Source: Sulfitobacter sediminilitoris (GTDB lineage: Bacteria; Pseudomonadota; Alphaproteobacteria; Rhodobacterales; Rhodobacteraceae). From it: a DNA stretch of 64,000 nt. Below the pieces are notes generated by a model. It did not search any database and had not been told where the DNA came from. It saw only the letters and a program-made list of their open reading frames with translations. Below, piece after piece: positions 43,255 to 52,353 of the stretch. Position 1 is the stretch's first letter. The number at the start of each line of letters is the position of its first letter. Both the position numbers and the translations under genes were made by a program. The stretch is from the NCBI RefSeq assembly GCF_010667575.1, contig NZ_JAABNT010000010.1:1-64000 (forward strand), read 5' to 3'.

Positions 43255-43655
43255 TTTATCTCTCAGTAGTTGCTGAACCTGCTTTGTTGAGGCCGACCTC
43301 ACGCGCCGCACAGTGTGCGGATTTATTTCAAAATTGGAATTTTCATGTCTTTTTTGCGGCAAGCAATATCGATCTTGGAAACAGTCGGGTTTGATCAGCG
43401 GGAATGTACTGCTCGTCGAACTAATTCGGCATGTCGCGCCCGTTCGTATTCCTTCTCGTTATGGACATGATTCGGAGTAACCCAGCAAAGGGTGGCGTCC
43501 GGCGGAATCGAACCAGTCTCAGTTGCCGGCGAAGAGCCTGAACCTACCCGGAACAAAGTTGGCGCCATTCAGCGCGAGCAACGGCGCAGTTGAGCTTGAA
43601 GTTGGGTCATGAGTGTAGGCTTCTTTTTGAATTGAACAGGCTGTAAATTTCCTAT
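43255..43655. other. intergenic stretch with a tRNA-like 3' end
   Basis: About 400 bp with no gene. On the minus strand around 43492-43518 the sequence reads GGTTCGATTCCGCCGGACGC followed by CACC, which looks like a tRNA T-loop, acceptor 3' strand and discriminator. The matching 5' half is not found and the T-stem pairs poorly, so it is at most a remnant of the sort left by integration at a tRNA gene. Confidence 0.3.
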
Positions 43656-44205
43656 TTACCAGCAACGCTGCATCGCTCTTTCAATTTGTCGGATCGACAG
43701 GTTTGAATTCTCGGCGCGACTGTTCAGCCAGCGGCAGGTTTCCTGCCTGCGGGCGTTCCCGCTAACTTTCATTGCTGCCCTATATAAATGGAGCTTATCG
43801 GTCACCAGAATATGCGGGCGACCGTGACAGTTCATTGATTTCTTGAGGACTTTCAACGCGGCTTTGCGATCCCGGCGTTTGGTCATTTGGCTTTCAGGGA
43901 CCTCGCCTTCGTGGGCCACTGCCCGTCAGAGATAATGCGTCTTGCCTTTGATCTTCAGGAAAACCTCATCCAGATGCCACTGTCAGTTCGAGTATCCGCG
44001 CACCCGGGTGACCCAGTGTCGCCAGCTCACTGTTGCAACCATCGGGCCGAACCGGTTTCACCAGAGCCGAACTGTCTCACGGCTAATGTTGATCCCGCGC
44101 CCAGGTAGCAGGCCCTCTGCATTCCGGGGCGAAAACGGAAACCTGACGTACAACATCACTGCAAGGCGGATGATTATGAGACAACTTTGAAAGTACGTGA
44201 AAGGG
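43656..44205 (-). pseudogene. IS6-family transposase remnant with three stops
   Basis: Reading minus from about 44205, one frame gives IIIRLAVMLYVRFPFSPRN, ISRETVRLW, a stop, NRFGPM, RVRGYSN, a stop, QWHLDEVFLKIKGKTHYL, a stop, then HEGEVPESQMTKRRDRKAA, GRPHILVTDKLHLYRAAM and NSRAENSNLSIRQIERAMQR. This is a near-complete IS6-type transposase (first DDE Asp in HLDEV, second in VTDK, Glu in RAEN) in a single frame. All three stops are TGA at conserved Trp positions, consistent with G-to-A decay. The C terminus is cut short. Confidence 0.85.
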
Positions 44206-44469
44206 TCACTTTTCTCATGAGTGAACGCTAAGAGCGTGCGCTTCCCGCCTAGAGTAGGTTCGCTCGGACAGTGCCAAGATCAAACATGCCCCCCGCCCTG
44301 CCTGACGCGGGCCAAGGCACAGGCAATCCGTTAAATCCGTTCCCAGATAATGCTGCGCGACCGAGCAAAACGCAGAAATTCTCTGGGGCCGTCGACTGGC
44401 CTTTGCGTCTTTCCTTGTCCTAGAGGCCATTCCGATTCAGAATAGGCAGGCAGAAAGCGGGCTTTGGTC

Positions 44470-46131
44470 ATGGTCAAATTCGCCTCATACGTCCTAGTTG
44501 TCTCCCTCGCAATCTTCGGCCTCGCGACCGCGGCCGAAGCGCGCCGCGTTGCGCTGGTAATCGGCAATTCCGACTACTCCCATGCCACCATGCTGCCCAA
44601 CCCGGCCAATGACGCGCGCGACATCGCAACAGCCTTCACGAGCCTAGACTACCAGGTGGAACTGGTCGAGGACGCCACCCGCGCCGATCTATTGGACGCG
44701 CTGCGCGGCTTTCGCACGCGCAGCATTGGGGCGGAACACGCGATCATCTATTACGCCGGCCACGGGGTTGAGATTGACCGTCAGAATTTCGTCATCCCGG
44801 TCGATGCCGAGCTAAAGGCGGATATCGACGTCGAATATGAGGCCGTCCCGCTTCAACTTCTGGTCGCCGCCACCTCAGGCGCGCGGGGTCTGCAACTGGT
44901 GGTGCTCGATGCGTGCCGGGACAATCCCTTTCTGGCCCAGATGACCCGCACGCTCTCCACCCGGTCCATCGGGCGCGGCCTCGCCATCTACGAGCCCGAA
45001 GGCAATTCGCTGGTGGCCTATTCGGCGCGCGAGGGTACCGTCGCCCTAGACGGCACCGGCGAGAACAGCCCTTATGCGATGGCCTTCCTGTCGGCGTTGC
45101 AAAGGCCCGGTCTGGAGATCGGCCACTTCTTCCGGCAGGTGCGCGACGCAGTCATTCGCCAGACGAATGGCCAGCAGGAGCCGTTCCTTTATGGCTCGCT
45201 CAGTGCGGACCCGGTGTTCTTTCAGCTCCAGGGCACGCCCGCCGCTCCAGAACCGCAAAACACTGCGCCTTCGCGGCAAGGAACCGGTGCCTCCGCCGAC
45301 ACACTGCTCGCCATCGATCTCGCCTTCTGGCAAAGCATCAAAGACAGCGATCAGCGTTCCGATTTTGAGGATTACCTGAGCCGCTTTCCAGCGGGTCAGT
45401 TTTTGCCGCTTGCCCAACGCAGGCTCGCTGCATTGAAAGCACCTGAGAAACCCCTCCGCTCCGCCATAAAGGAAACGGCGACCGTACCACCTGCTACCAC
45501 TTCCGAACCCGAAGCAAACCAGGACCCTGCCCAACAGAACCTGCGCCTGTCGCGCAGCGACGCACGAGACCTGCAAGCGCGGCTCAACATCCTGAACTAC
45601 GGTGCAGGTGTTGAGGACGGAATCGTAGGACGGCGCACATTGCAGGCCGTAGCGGATTACAAATCCGCTCGCGCCATGGCGAATGAAACCCTGATCGACG
45701 CCGCGCTGATGGCCAGGATCACGTCCGAGATACCAGAGGCCCAGCTCGCCGCGCACCGCAAGGGGGCGCCGAAACCAAAAAAACAGACCAACGCCGCCCC
45801 CCGGAAAAAGACCAAACCCGCCCCACCAGAGGGCAGTTTCGCGGGCTATGTAGGCCGATCCTACTGCCGCTCGAAGAATGGTAAGACGCTGAATGGCCGC
45901 AACCTCTCCGACCGGCCGATCTGGTGCATCACCGTGCTGTCCCTCAACAGCGCGCAAATCCGATACCGCGTCTCCCAGCGTCAGCAAGCGGGCTTACCGC
46001 TCAATACCTCAGTCTTCACACGCAGCCGAACCGGAACGCGCACCTACGGGCCTGTGACGCTGGTGTCATCCGGCTCGGGCTCACTAACCGCGAACGGCGC
46101 AACCTTCGTGGCATCGCAAATCTTCAGATAG
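44470..46131 (+). CDS. caspase-like (C14) protein with peptidoglycan-binding-like domain
   Basis: A 553-aa secreted or membrane-anchored protein. It has a signal peptide (residues 1-25, ending ATAAEA-RR), then a caspase p20-type domain (about 26-235) with the dyad His98 in YYAGHGVE and Cys149 in LDACRDNP. After a Pro-rich linker there is a short helical repeat (QSIKDSDQRSDFEDYLSRFP, about 285), a PG_binding_1-like unit (about 365-420: LQARLNILNYGAGVEDGIVG) and a C-terminal domain with paired Cys (CRSK, IWCIT). Prokaryotic caspase homologues of this type are common in alphaproteobacteria; substrates are mostly unknown. The gene stands alone after the IS6 remnant. Confidence 0.87.
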   Translation: MVKFASYVLVVSLAIFGLATAAEARRVALVIGNSDYSHATMLPNPANDARDIATAFTSLDYQVELVEDATRADLLDALRGFRTRSIGAEHAIIYYAGHGVEIDRQNFVIPVDAELKADIDVEYEAVPLQLLVAATSGARGLQLVVLDACRDNPFLAQMTRTLSTRSIGRGLAIYEPEGNSLVAYSAREGTVALDGTGENSPYAMAFLSALQRPGLEIGHFFRQVRDAVIRQTNGQQEPFLYGSLSADPVFFQLQGTPAAPEPQNTAPSRQGTGASADTLLAIDLAFWQSIKDSDQRSDFEDYLSRFPAGQFLPLAQRRLAALKAPEKPLRSAIKETATVPPATTSEPEANQDPAQQNLRLSRSDARDLQARLNILNYGAGVEDGIVGRRTLQAVADYKSARAMANETLIDAALMARITSEIPEAQLAAHRKGAPKPKKQTNAAPRKKTKPAPPEGSFAGYVGRSYCRSKNGKTLNGRNLSDRPIWCITVLSLNSAQIRYRVSQRQQAGLPLNTSVFTRSRTGTRTYGPVTLVSSGSGSLTANGATFVASQIFR

Positions 46132-46360
46132 CACGGGCGCCGAGGTCTGACTGCTGTCCGTGCTTTCAGACGGACTCAAACCAGTTTCCGTTTTCCGCCA
46201 AATACCGAAACTCATACCCAACAAAGCTGAGGCTACTCTGAGCCCACATTCCCCTAGTAACCCGACGTTTTCGCGCCTTTAACAGCCACTAACGCAGGAC
46301 GGCTAGAACGAAATCGCGCTCAATATCTTAAACGGGCTGGGCGTAGACGCACCAATCTAG

Positions 46361-46780
46361 GTGGACCCGGTGTTGGCAACAGGCTTCACGTACACGCATG
46401 GTGCCGGTTGCGAGAATTTTTCTTCGCTGACCATCCCAACGACGCTGAGTATGACCCAGACGATGTTCGACTATACTGGCCGGAGCTTTTTGGGCACGAT
46501 CAGCGTAGGCGCGACCTTCGATTTCCTTTCCTACGACCCTCTCGGCATCAGCATGTTGACCATTTTCGGGATCGACGTGGCAGAGATGGTTGACCCGACC
46601 GATCCCTTCGTTGTCGGGATGACCTTTGTCTCAGGCGGGTTTCAGAGCACGTTGAGTATCGATGCAATCACCGTCAATACGAGACCAACCGGCCCAGTAC
46701 CTCTACCGGCGGCCCTGCAGCTTCTTCTAGTCACTCTGGGCGGTTTGGGTCTAGCAGCCCGCCGTCGCAAGGTCGCCTGA
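46361..46780 (+). pseudogene. truncated VPLPA-CTERM sorting-signal protein
   Basis: The last part of the 139-codon frame is a textbook VPLPA-CTERM signal: GPVPLPAALQLLLVTLGGLG followed by AARRRKVA. The body is a small beta-rich domain (FDYTGRSFLGTISVGATFDF). The frame opens only at a GTG that directly follows a TAG (46358-46360), and plausible coding sequence continues upstream through that stop. No signal peptide is present. It therefore looks like the C-terminal remnant of an exported surface protein. The VPLPA signal is typical of Rhodobacterales and supports the taxonomic guess. Confidence 0.7.
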
Positions 46781-46882
46781 TACATCCATAGCTTCTACCT
46801 GGTATCGCGCGGGCGGCTTTGACCGGCCGTTTTCGTTTGTTGGCTTAGATCAGCTGCTATCGCCTATCTGGGGAATGCGAGG

Positions 46883-47226
46883 TTAAACGATCCCGCCCGC
46901 CGCGCGGTACCGCGCAACCGCGTCGGAATCCTCAGACCGTATGTCATCCTTCAGTTCCGGAATGCCCCAAGTCGTGGGGGACCCGGCAGGATCAAAGCTT
47001 TCCTTCACGGTGATTGGCACACCGTGCAGCCACACCTTGCTCTCCCCTCTGGCCGCTTCCGCGTCGCAGCCCGTGCCTCGGCCATCGCCCCTTCGCGGTC
47101 CTGCCAGACCAGGACGTTGAACTTGGGGTTCACCGCATCGACCCGTGCGGAATGCGTCTCAAGCTGTTCGACGGCGGTTGTCTTGCCTTCGAGGATGGTG
47201 GCGGTGATTTCAATGGCGCTCAGCAT
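46883..47226 (-). pseudogene. amidase N-terminal fragment (frameshifted, truncated)
   Basis: The frame starts MLSAIEITATILEGKTTAVE and continues with VNPKFNVLVWQDREGA, typical of amidase-signature enzymes. Near 47045 the reading shifts to another frame, which continues WLHGVPITVKESFDPAGS (with the catalytic Lys of the family) and DSDAVARYRAAGGIV before a stop. The Gly/Ser-rich catalytic core is missing. It lies 3 bp downstream of the M20D hydrolase gene, so an M20D-amidase gene pair once stood here. Confidence 0.82.
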
Positions 47227-47229
47227 GGA

Positions 47230-48402
47230 TCACCCTGCAGCCAGCGGCAGACGCCGTTCCAGTACGCGCGCCATGACAGAGGCCCCCACGGGCAAGACTT
47301 CAGGATCAAGGAAAAACCCCGGATTGTGCAGCGGCACCGTGCCGGAATGACCCACCACGATATAGGCACCCGGCACTGCCTTGAGCATATCGGCGAAATC
47401 CTCTGATCCGGTGGCGGGCTCAATCCCGTCGCTCACGTTCTCGGTTCCGACGATATCCGCCGCCGCCTCAAGATAGGCATCAGAGAGGTCGGCATCATTG
47501 ACCAGCACGTCAAAGATGTTGCGCAAATCGATGCCGATCTCGACGCCGTAGGCTTTGGCAAAACCATCGCAAAGCGCGGTCATCCGCTCGGCCGCCATCT
47601 CGTAGACCTCGTCCTTGAAATACCGGATGGTGCCGGCCAGTATCGCGGTGTCCGGCACAACGTTATAGGCGGAACCTGCGTGGATCTGGGTGACCGAGAT
47701 CACACAGCTGTCAAGCGGTGCGACGTTGCGCGAGACGATAGTCTGGATCTGCGCGACCAAAGCCGAGGCGATTACCACCGGATCGCGGGACTGTTGCGGC
47801 ATCGCCGCATGGCTGCCCTTGCCCTGCACCTTGATGTCAAAGAACGACGCTCCCGCCATCGCTTTGCCTTTGCAAATGCCCAGCTTGCCCGGCGCGCCAT
47901 TGGGAAAATTGTGCATTCCGTAAACCTCGTCACAGGGGAACTTGTCGAACAGCCCTTCGGCCAGCATACCCCGCGCACCGCCTAATCCTTCTTCGGCGGG
48001 CTGAAAAATCAGCACGGCGGTGCCATCAAAATCCCGCGTCTTGGCCAGGTGTTTCGCGGCACCCAGCAACATGGTGGTATGGCCGTCGTGGCCACAGGCA
48101 TGCATCACGCCCGGGTTCTTGGACGAATAGGGAAGATTCGTCTCCTCGTGGATCGGCAGCGCATCCATGTCGGCGCGCAGGCCCACGCGGCGGCCGCTGT
48201 CGCTCTTGCCCTTGATGAGTGCGACTACACCGGTTTTCGCAATTCCCTCATGCACTTCGTCCACGCCGTAGGCGCGCAGTTTTTCGGCGACAACCTTGGC
48301 CGTCCGCGCCTCAGTGAACCCGATTTCGGGATGTTCGTGCAAGTCTTTGAAGATCTCGGTCAGCTCTTCTGTAGCAGCGTCAATAACGGGTAGAATTCCC
48401 AT
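47230..48402 (-). CDS. M20D amidohydrolase (hippurate hydrolase-like)
   Basis: A 390-aa two-metal aminoacylase/hippurate-hydrolase type enzyme. Metal blocks: MHACGHDGHTTM (Cys and His, about residue 103), PAEEGLGGARGM (catalytic Glu) and the His in DEVYGMHNFPNG; the C-terminal GASVMARVLERRLP is intact. It hydrolyses N-acyl amino acids or related amides in the cytoplasm. It is the intact counterpart of the deleted copy at 30127-30420. An ABC ATPase tail lies just upstream and an amidase fragment just downstream, so it sits in a decayed transport/catabolism operon. Confidence 0.9.
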   Translation of the reverse strand: MGILPVIDAATEELTEIFKDLHEHPEIGFTEARTAKVVAEKLRAYGVDEVHEGIAKTGVVALIKGKSDSGRRVGLRADMDALPIHEETNLPYSSKNPGVMHACGHDGHTTMLLGAAKHLAKTRDFDGTAVLIFQPAEEGLGGARGMLAEGLFDKFPCDEVYGMHNFPNGAPGKLGICKGKAMAGASFFDIKVQGKGSHAAMPQQSRDPVVIASALVAQIQTIVSRNVAPLDSCVISVTQIHAGSAYNVVPDTAILAGTIRYFKDEVYEMAAERMTALCDGFAKAYGVEIGIDLRNIFDVLVNDADLSDAYLEAAADIVGTENVSDGIEPATGSEDFADMLKAVPGAYIVVGHSGTVPLHNPGFFLDPEVLPVGASVMARVLERRLPLAAG

Positions 48403-48419
48403 GGAGTTTCTCCTTGATT

Positions 48420-48563
48420 GAAATACGTCGATCGGCCTAATCCGACTTCGACGTTCGTGCCGGGCGTTGCCTCAAGCAGCAGCTGGGTGCAGGCATGCGC
48501 GGGATTGGAATAGACTTCGCTTGTGGGCCCTTGCTCGACCCCGACACCGTTTTGCATGTTCAA
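48420..48563 (-). pseudogene. C-terminal tail of an oligopeptide ABC ATPase
   Basis: Minus-strand codons read NGVGVEQGPTSEVYSNPAHA and CTQLLLEATPG, the conserved post-Walker tail of DppD/DppF ATPases (compare VEYGPAAQVLGAPKQDYT in the intact fused ATPase of this window). Everything upstream, including both Walker motifs, is absent. It directly precedes the M20D gene, the same gene order as in the 30-32 kb operon (ATPase then M20D). Confidence 0.75.
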
Positions 48564-48737
48564 TAGCCGAACCGGCTACCCCCGTCAGGGCTCTGAGACG
48601 AAAAAATGCAGCATTTGAGGCCCCTATTGTGTCGCACGGACTGGACCTCGCATATTGCGAATATCCAGAGTGATCGTTGTTGAGTCAAATGTTGCAGGTA
48701 TACTGGATACAGAAAACTTCACCTTGGGGAAGATACG

Positions 48738-50153
48738 ATGACAGACGCATCACTTTGGCAGATGGCAGCATCCGACCTAGCTCAGAAAATCGCCGCTGGT
48801 GAAATTTCGGCCCGCGACGCGGTTGCCGCAAACATTGCCCGTATGCATGACCGTAACCCGGCGATGAACGCGGTGGTTGACGATTTGTCCGAAGAAGCGA
48901 TGGTCGAGGCGGCACGGCTGGACGAGGTCTTTGCGGCATCCGGGCCTGTCGGTCCGCTGCACGGCATTCCAGTCACGATCAAAGAAAACATTGACCAGAA
49001 GGGACATGCCACCCCCAACGGCATTGCCGCCCTCAAAGATCTGATCGCGCCGGCCGACAGCCCCTTTGTTACCAACCTCAAAAACGCGGGCGCCGTGGTC
49101 ATCGGGCGGACAAACACGCCTGAATTTTCCTTTCGCGGCACCACCGACAACCCGCTGCATGGGCGCACGTTCAACCCGTGGAATGACTGGGCCAGCGCCG
49201 GTGGCTCTTCGGGCGGTGCGTCGTCGGCGGTGATGTCAGGCATGGGGGCCATCGCCCACGGCAATGACATCGGCGGCTCTTTGCGTTTTCCTGCGACCTG
49301 TACAGGGGCCGCGACCGTGAAACCTGGGCTGGGCCGCACGCCCGCCTACAACCCTTCTCAAACCGCAGAACGCGGCATGCTGGCCCAGATCACATCCGTT
49401 CAGGGCGTGATCTGCCGCGAGGTCCGAGACGTGCGGCTGGCAATGCAAAGCGCCATTGCCTACAGCCCGCAAGACCCATGGCAGGTGCCGATGCCTTGGA
49501 ACGGGCCCGCAATGGACAGTCCGATCAAGGTTGGCTTCACCACCAACTCCTATGGCTTTGACATGGACCCGGCTGTCCTCGCAGCACTCACCACCGCGCG
49601 CGATGCACTGCAGGATGCCGGATATGTCGTCGAGGAAATCGAAACGCCCAACATGTTCGAGATCGGGCGTGAGGCCACGCGCACGCTTTTCGGTGAAACC
49701 TCCGCCCTGATGGGCGAGCTGATGCAATCTTACGGCAGCGCAGACTTTAATACCTACTGGGCGCATTGCCTTGGGATCGCCCCGCCCTACCAAGGTGACG
49801 AATTGCTGGCTGCATACGCACGCCGCGCGGGCTACGTGCGGCAATGGCTCGAACTGCTGGCAGATTATCCGCTAGTGCTGACCCCGTTCCTGCTGACGCC
49901 AACCTATGCCCACGCCCGCGATTACGAAGGGCGCGAAGGGGCCGAAGACATCATGCTCAAGGGGTTTTACTCTTTCGCGATGAATTTTATGGGTCTGCCA
50001 GCGGGAAATGTCCCTGCCAATTATAACGATGGCCTGCCCGTGGGAGTACAGATCGTCGGACGGCGCTTCCGCGAGGATATGATCCTTGATGCCTGCGATG
50101 CGGTGGAAAGCCGCGCAGGCGTGATGGCGAAACGCCTGTTCGAGCGCGGTTAG
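48738..50153 (+). CDS. amidase-signature family hydrolase
   Basis: A 471-aa Ser-cisSer-Lys amidase. The catalytic Lys lies in GIPVTIKENID (about residue 80), the cis-Ser in SAGGSSGGASS (about 155) and the nucleophile Ser in GNDIGGSLRFP (about 178). No signal peptide, so cytoplasmic. Members hydrolyse aliphatic or aryl amides or the glutaminyl group on tRNA; the absence of gatB and gatC makes a tRNA role unlikely. It is convergent with the M81 gene, sharing 4 bp at the 3' ends. Confidence 0.9.
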   Translation: MTDASLWQMAASDLAQKIAAGEISARDAVAANIARMHDRNPAMNAVVDDLSEEAMVEAARLDEVFAASGPVGPLHGIPVTIKENIDQKGHATPNGIAALKDLIAPADSPFVTNLKNAGAVVIGRTNTPEFSFRGTTDNPLHGRTFNPWNDWASAGGSSGGASSAVMSGMGAIAHGNDIGGSLRFPATCTGAATVKPGLGRTPAYNPSQTAERGMLAQITSVQGVICREVRDVRLAMQSAIAYSPQDPWQVPMPWNGPAMDSPIKVGFTTNSYGFDMDPAVLAALTTARDALQDAGYVVEEIETPNMFEIGREATRTLFGETSALMGELMQSYGSADFNTYWAHCLGIAPPYQGDELLAAYARRAGYVRQWLELLADYPLVLTPFLLTPTYAHARDYEGREGAEDIMLKGFYSFAMNFMGLPAGNVPANYNDGLPVGVQIVGRRFREDMILDACDAVESRAGVMAKRLFERG

Positions 50154-51598
50154 TCAAACGGGTTTTCGACCTTGGGCCAATACTTCCCGTCCCGCTTGGT
50201 GTAGGGGATATTGGCGTAATCCGGCGTGATTGCGCCCGGCCCGTTGATGTACAGAACCTCGGACGCGATAGGCGCGAACCCAGCGTGAAAATGCTGCGAT
50301 GATTTTACGATAACGGCGCGCATCTGCGACAGGTCCAACCCCAGCTCGGTAAAGGCCACAGGGTGAAAGGCCTGCGTGCGCTTGCCACTCAGCACCATGT
50401 GCACACCATCCGCTTCAAGCCAGACACCGGTGCCCATCGGCATCTTGGTCTCTCCCATCCACTGATACATATCCTCGCGCACCCCGCGCACTGTGACCAC
50501 CAGATCGACAGGATCGCCCGAGGTCACATCGATCTTGCCGCCGAGCCGCACTTTCATCGTCCCGCCGACGCCCACGTCCTGACACATCCGCACCAGCACC
50601 GGGTCCCAGAAGATGCCCAGGGCGATATCCGTCATGCCACGTTCCAGCACTTCGCGCAGAACAAAGGTGCTGTCCGCTGGCGCGCCGCCGCCCGCGTTGT
50701 CGGCAAAATCCGCCACAACGACCGGCGTGGCATTGGCTGCTGCCACGTGGTCCAAAGCCTCCGATATGGTCGGCCAATCCGGCAGCAACTGATCCCGCAG
50801 CCCCCAAAGCCTTGCCGAAAACTCGCGCGCCACGCTTTCGGCCTTGGCGGCATCCCCATCGGCGATGACAAGCATCCGGGAGCCTACACGCGCACAGTCG
50901 CCCCATGGAAATCCATGCACCAACGAGACAGACAAAATCCCGTCCAGCCCCTCCTGCGCCGTCATGCTGTCAACGAACGCGCGCATGGGCGGGCGCGTCG
51001 TATGATACATTGTGATCATGCGACAATCATGGTCGCGCATCACCGGCTTGATCTTGCCCGCTGCCGTATCTGCGGCCAGCGTGAACAACTCGCGCGCACG
51101 GTCCGGCGTGTCAGTGTGCGGATATTCCTTGTAACAGATGATCAGGTCGGCAGCTGTCATCATGGCGTCGGTCAGATGGCTGTGCGGGTCGATCTCAAGC
51201 CCGATCACGGCCCCCTGCCCCAGAATGTCCCGCGCATGGGTCAACAGATCGCCTTCGCAATCGTCATAGCCTTCGGCGATCATCGCCCCATGCATTGACA
51301 GCAACAAAATGTCGGGCCGCACGTCCCTGACTGCGGCAAGGATCTCGTCGCGGTAGGCTTCATAGGTCGCGCGGATCGTCGGGCCCGCAGGCTGGGCAAA
51401 GGCAGACAGGCTTTCGCTGACCGCCCATCCGCGTTCTTCGGCCATGCGCCACCACTCGTGCAAAGGTGCCGAAAACAGGTTCGGCTCCTCCTGCGTGGCC
51501 TGCCGCGACACGTAAGTATCCTCAAAGGCCAGGTGTCCCGTCGGGATTGGAGAGAATGAATTTGTCTCAGTCGCCAGACCGGCAATCAGAACTTTCAT
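50150..51598 (-). CDS. M81 family metallopeptidase, second copy
   Basis: A 482-aa MlrC-like enzyme. Family blocks: GLATETNSFSPIPTG, LLSMHGAMIAEGYDDCEG, EIDPHSHL, CYKEYPHTDTPDRA and VADFADNAGGGAPADS. It is clearly related to, but distinct from, the M81 protein at 35650-37185 (different motif residues and shorter). The start at 51598 is set by the N-terminal strand MKVLIAGLATE. It is paired with an amidase and an M20D hydrolase rather than an intact importer. Substrate unknown. Confidence 0.87.
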   Translation of the reverse strand: MKVLIAGLATETNSFSPIPTGHLAFEDTYVSRQATQEEPNLFSAPLHEWWRMAEERGWAVSESLSAFAQPAGPTIRATYEAYRDEILAAVRDVRPDILLLSMHGAMIAEGYDDCEGDLLTHARDILGQGAVIGLEIDPHSHLTDAMMTAADLIICYKEYPHTDTPDRARELFTLAADTAAGKIKPVMRDHDCRMITMYHTTRPPMRAFVDSMTAQEGLDGILSVSLVHGFPWGDCARVGSRMLVIADGDAAKAESVAREFSARLWGLRDQLLPDWPTISEALDHVAAANATPVVVADFADNAGGGAPADSTFVLREVLERGMTDIALGIFWDPVLVRMCQDVGVGGTMKVRLGGKIDVTSGDPVDLVVTVRGVREDMYQWMGETKMPMGTGVWLEADGVHMVLSGKRTQAFHPVAFTELGLDLSQMRAVIVKSSQHFHAGFAPIASEVLYINGPGAITPDYANIPYTKRDGKYWPKVENPFD

Positions 51599-51763
51599 GA
51601 CAGCGCCTCGTGGATATTCCGGTATCCGCAGTAAACAGGACAAGCCGCGCCAGGTCCAAGCCGAAAAATGCCGACCTTTCTATTGCCATTGATTTGGCTC
51701 AATAGCACCGCTGCGGCTGCTGATATTCTCTGGCAATCTCATCAGATGAAAGGAGAGAGTGCC

Positions 51764-52249
51764 ATGTCATATCAGGATTATCTGCCGTCCAACTGGGTCA
51801 AGAACCGCCAGTCTGACGAGCATCCGCTGGTGTCCCTGCGCAAAGAAGTCGACAGTCTTTTCGACGATTTCGGCAGCGGATTCTTTGGCGGCAACAAAGA
51901 AGTCAGCGTTCGGTCAAATGTGAGCGAGACCGACAAGGAGTTCTGCGTCACCGCCGAACTTCCGGGCATGACCGAAGAAGACGTCGATGTCTCCGTCACT
52001 GGCGACCGCATCATCATCAAGGGCGAAAAGAAGTCCGAGAAAGAAGAACGCAGCGAAGAAAAAGGGCGCGAGTTTCATCGGATTGAACGTAGCTCCGGCA
52101 TGTTCCAACGCGTGATGACTCTTCCGTTTGCCATCGACGCTGACAAGGTCGAGGCGGTCGTAAAGGACGGTGTCCTTACGGTCACGATCCCAAAGCCGCC
52201 GGAAGTTGTAGAGAACACCAAAAAGATCAAGGTCGCCCACGCCAAATGA
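51764..52249 (+). CDS. small heat shock protein, Hsp20 family
   Basis: A 161-aa alpha-crystallin-domain chaperone. The N-terminal region is short (VSLRKEVDSLFDDFGSGFFGG), the crystallin domain runs from about 45 to 145 (FCVTAELPGMTEEDVDVSV, later KDGVLTVTIPKP) and the tail is short and Lys-rich. It holds unfolding proteins in an ATP-independent way. AGGAGAG lies about 7 bp before the ATG. No sigma-32-like promoter or RNA thermometer can be claimed from the 95-bp upstream stretch. Confidence 0.93.
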   Translation: MSYQDYLPSNWVKNRQSDEHPLVSLRKEVDSLFDDFGSGFFGGNKEVSVRSNVSETDKEFCVTAELPGMTEEDVDVSVTGDRIIIKGEKKSEKEERSEEKGREFHRIERSSGMFQRVMTLPFAIDADKVEAVVKDGVLTVTIPKPPEVVENTKKIKVAHAK

Positions 52250-52353
52250 GCTATTGCGGCATGGCTCTGTAGGAGGCATCTGATATGGTGCGGGGCTGTT
52301 CTGAATCGGTCCCGCAACACTTTGATGAACGCCTGAAATAAGTGGACCTTCAG

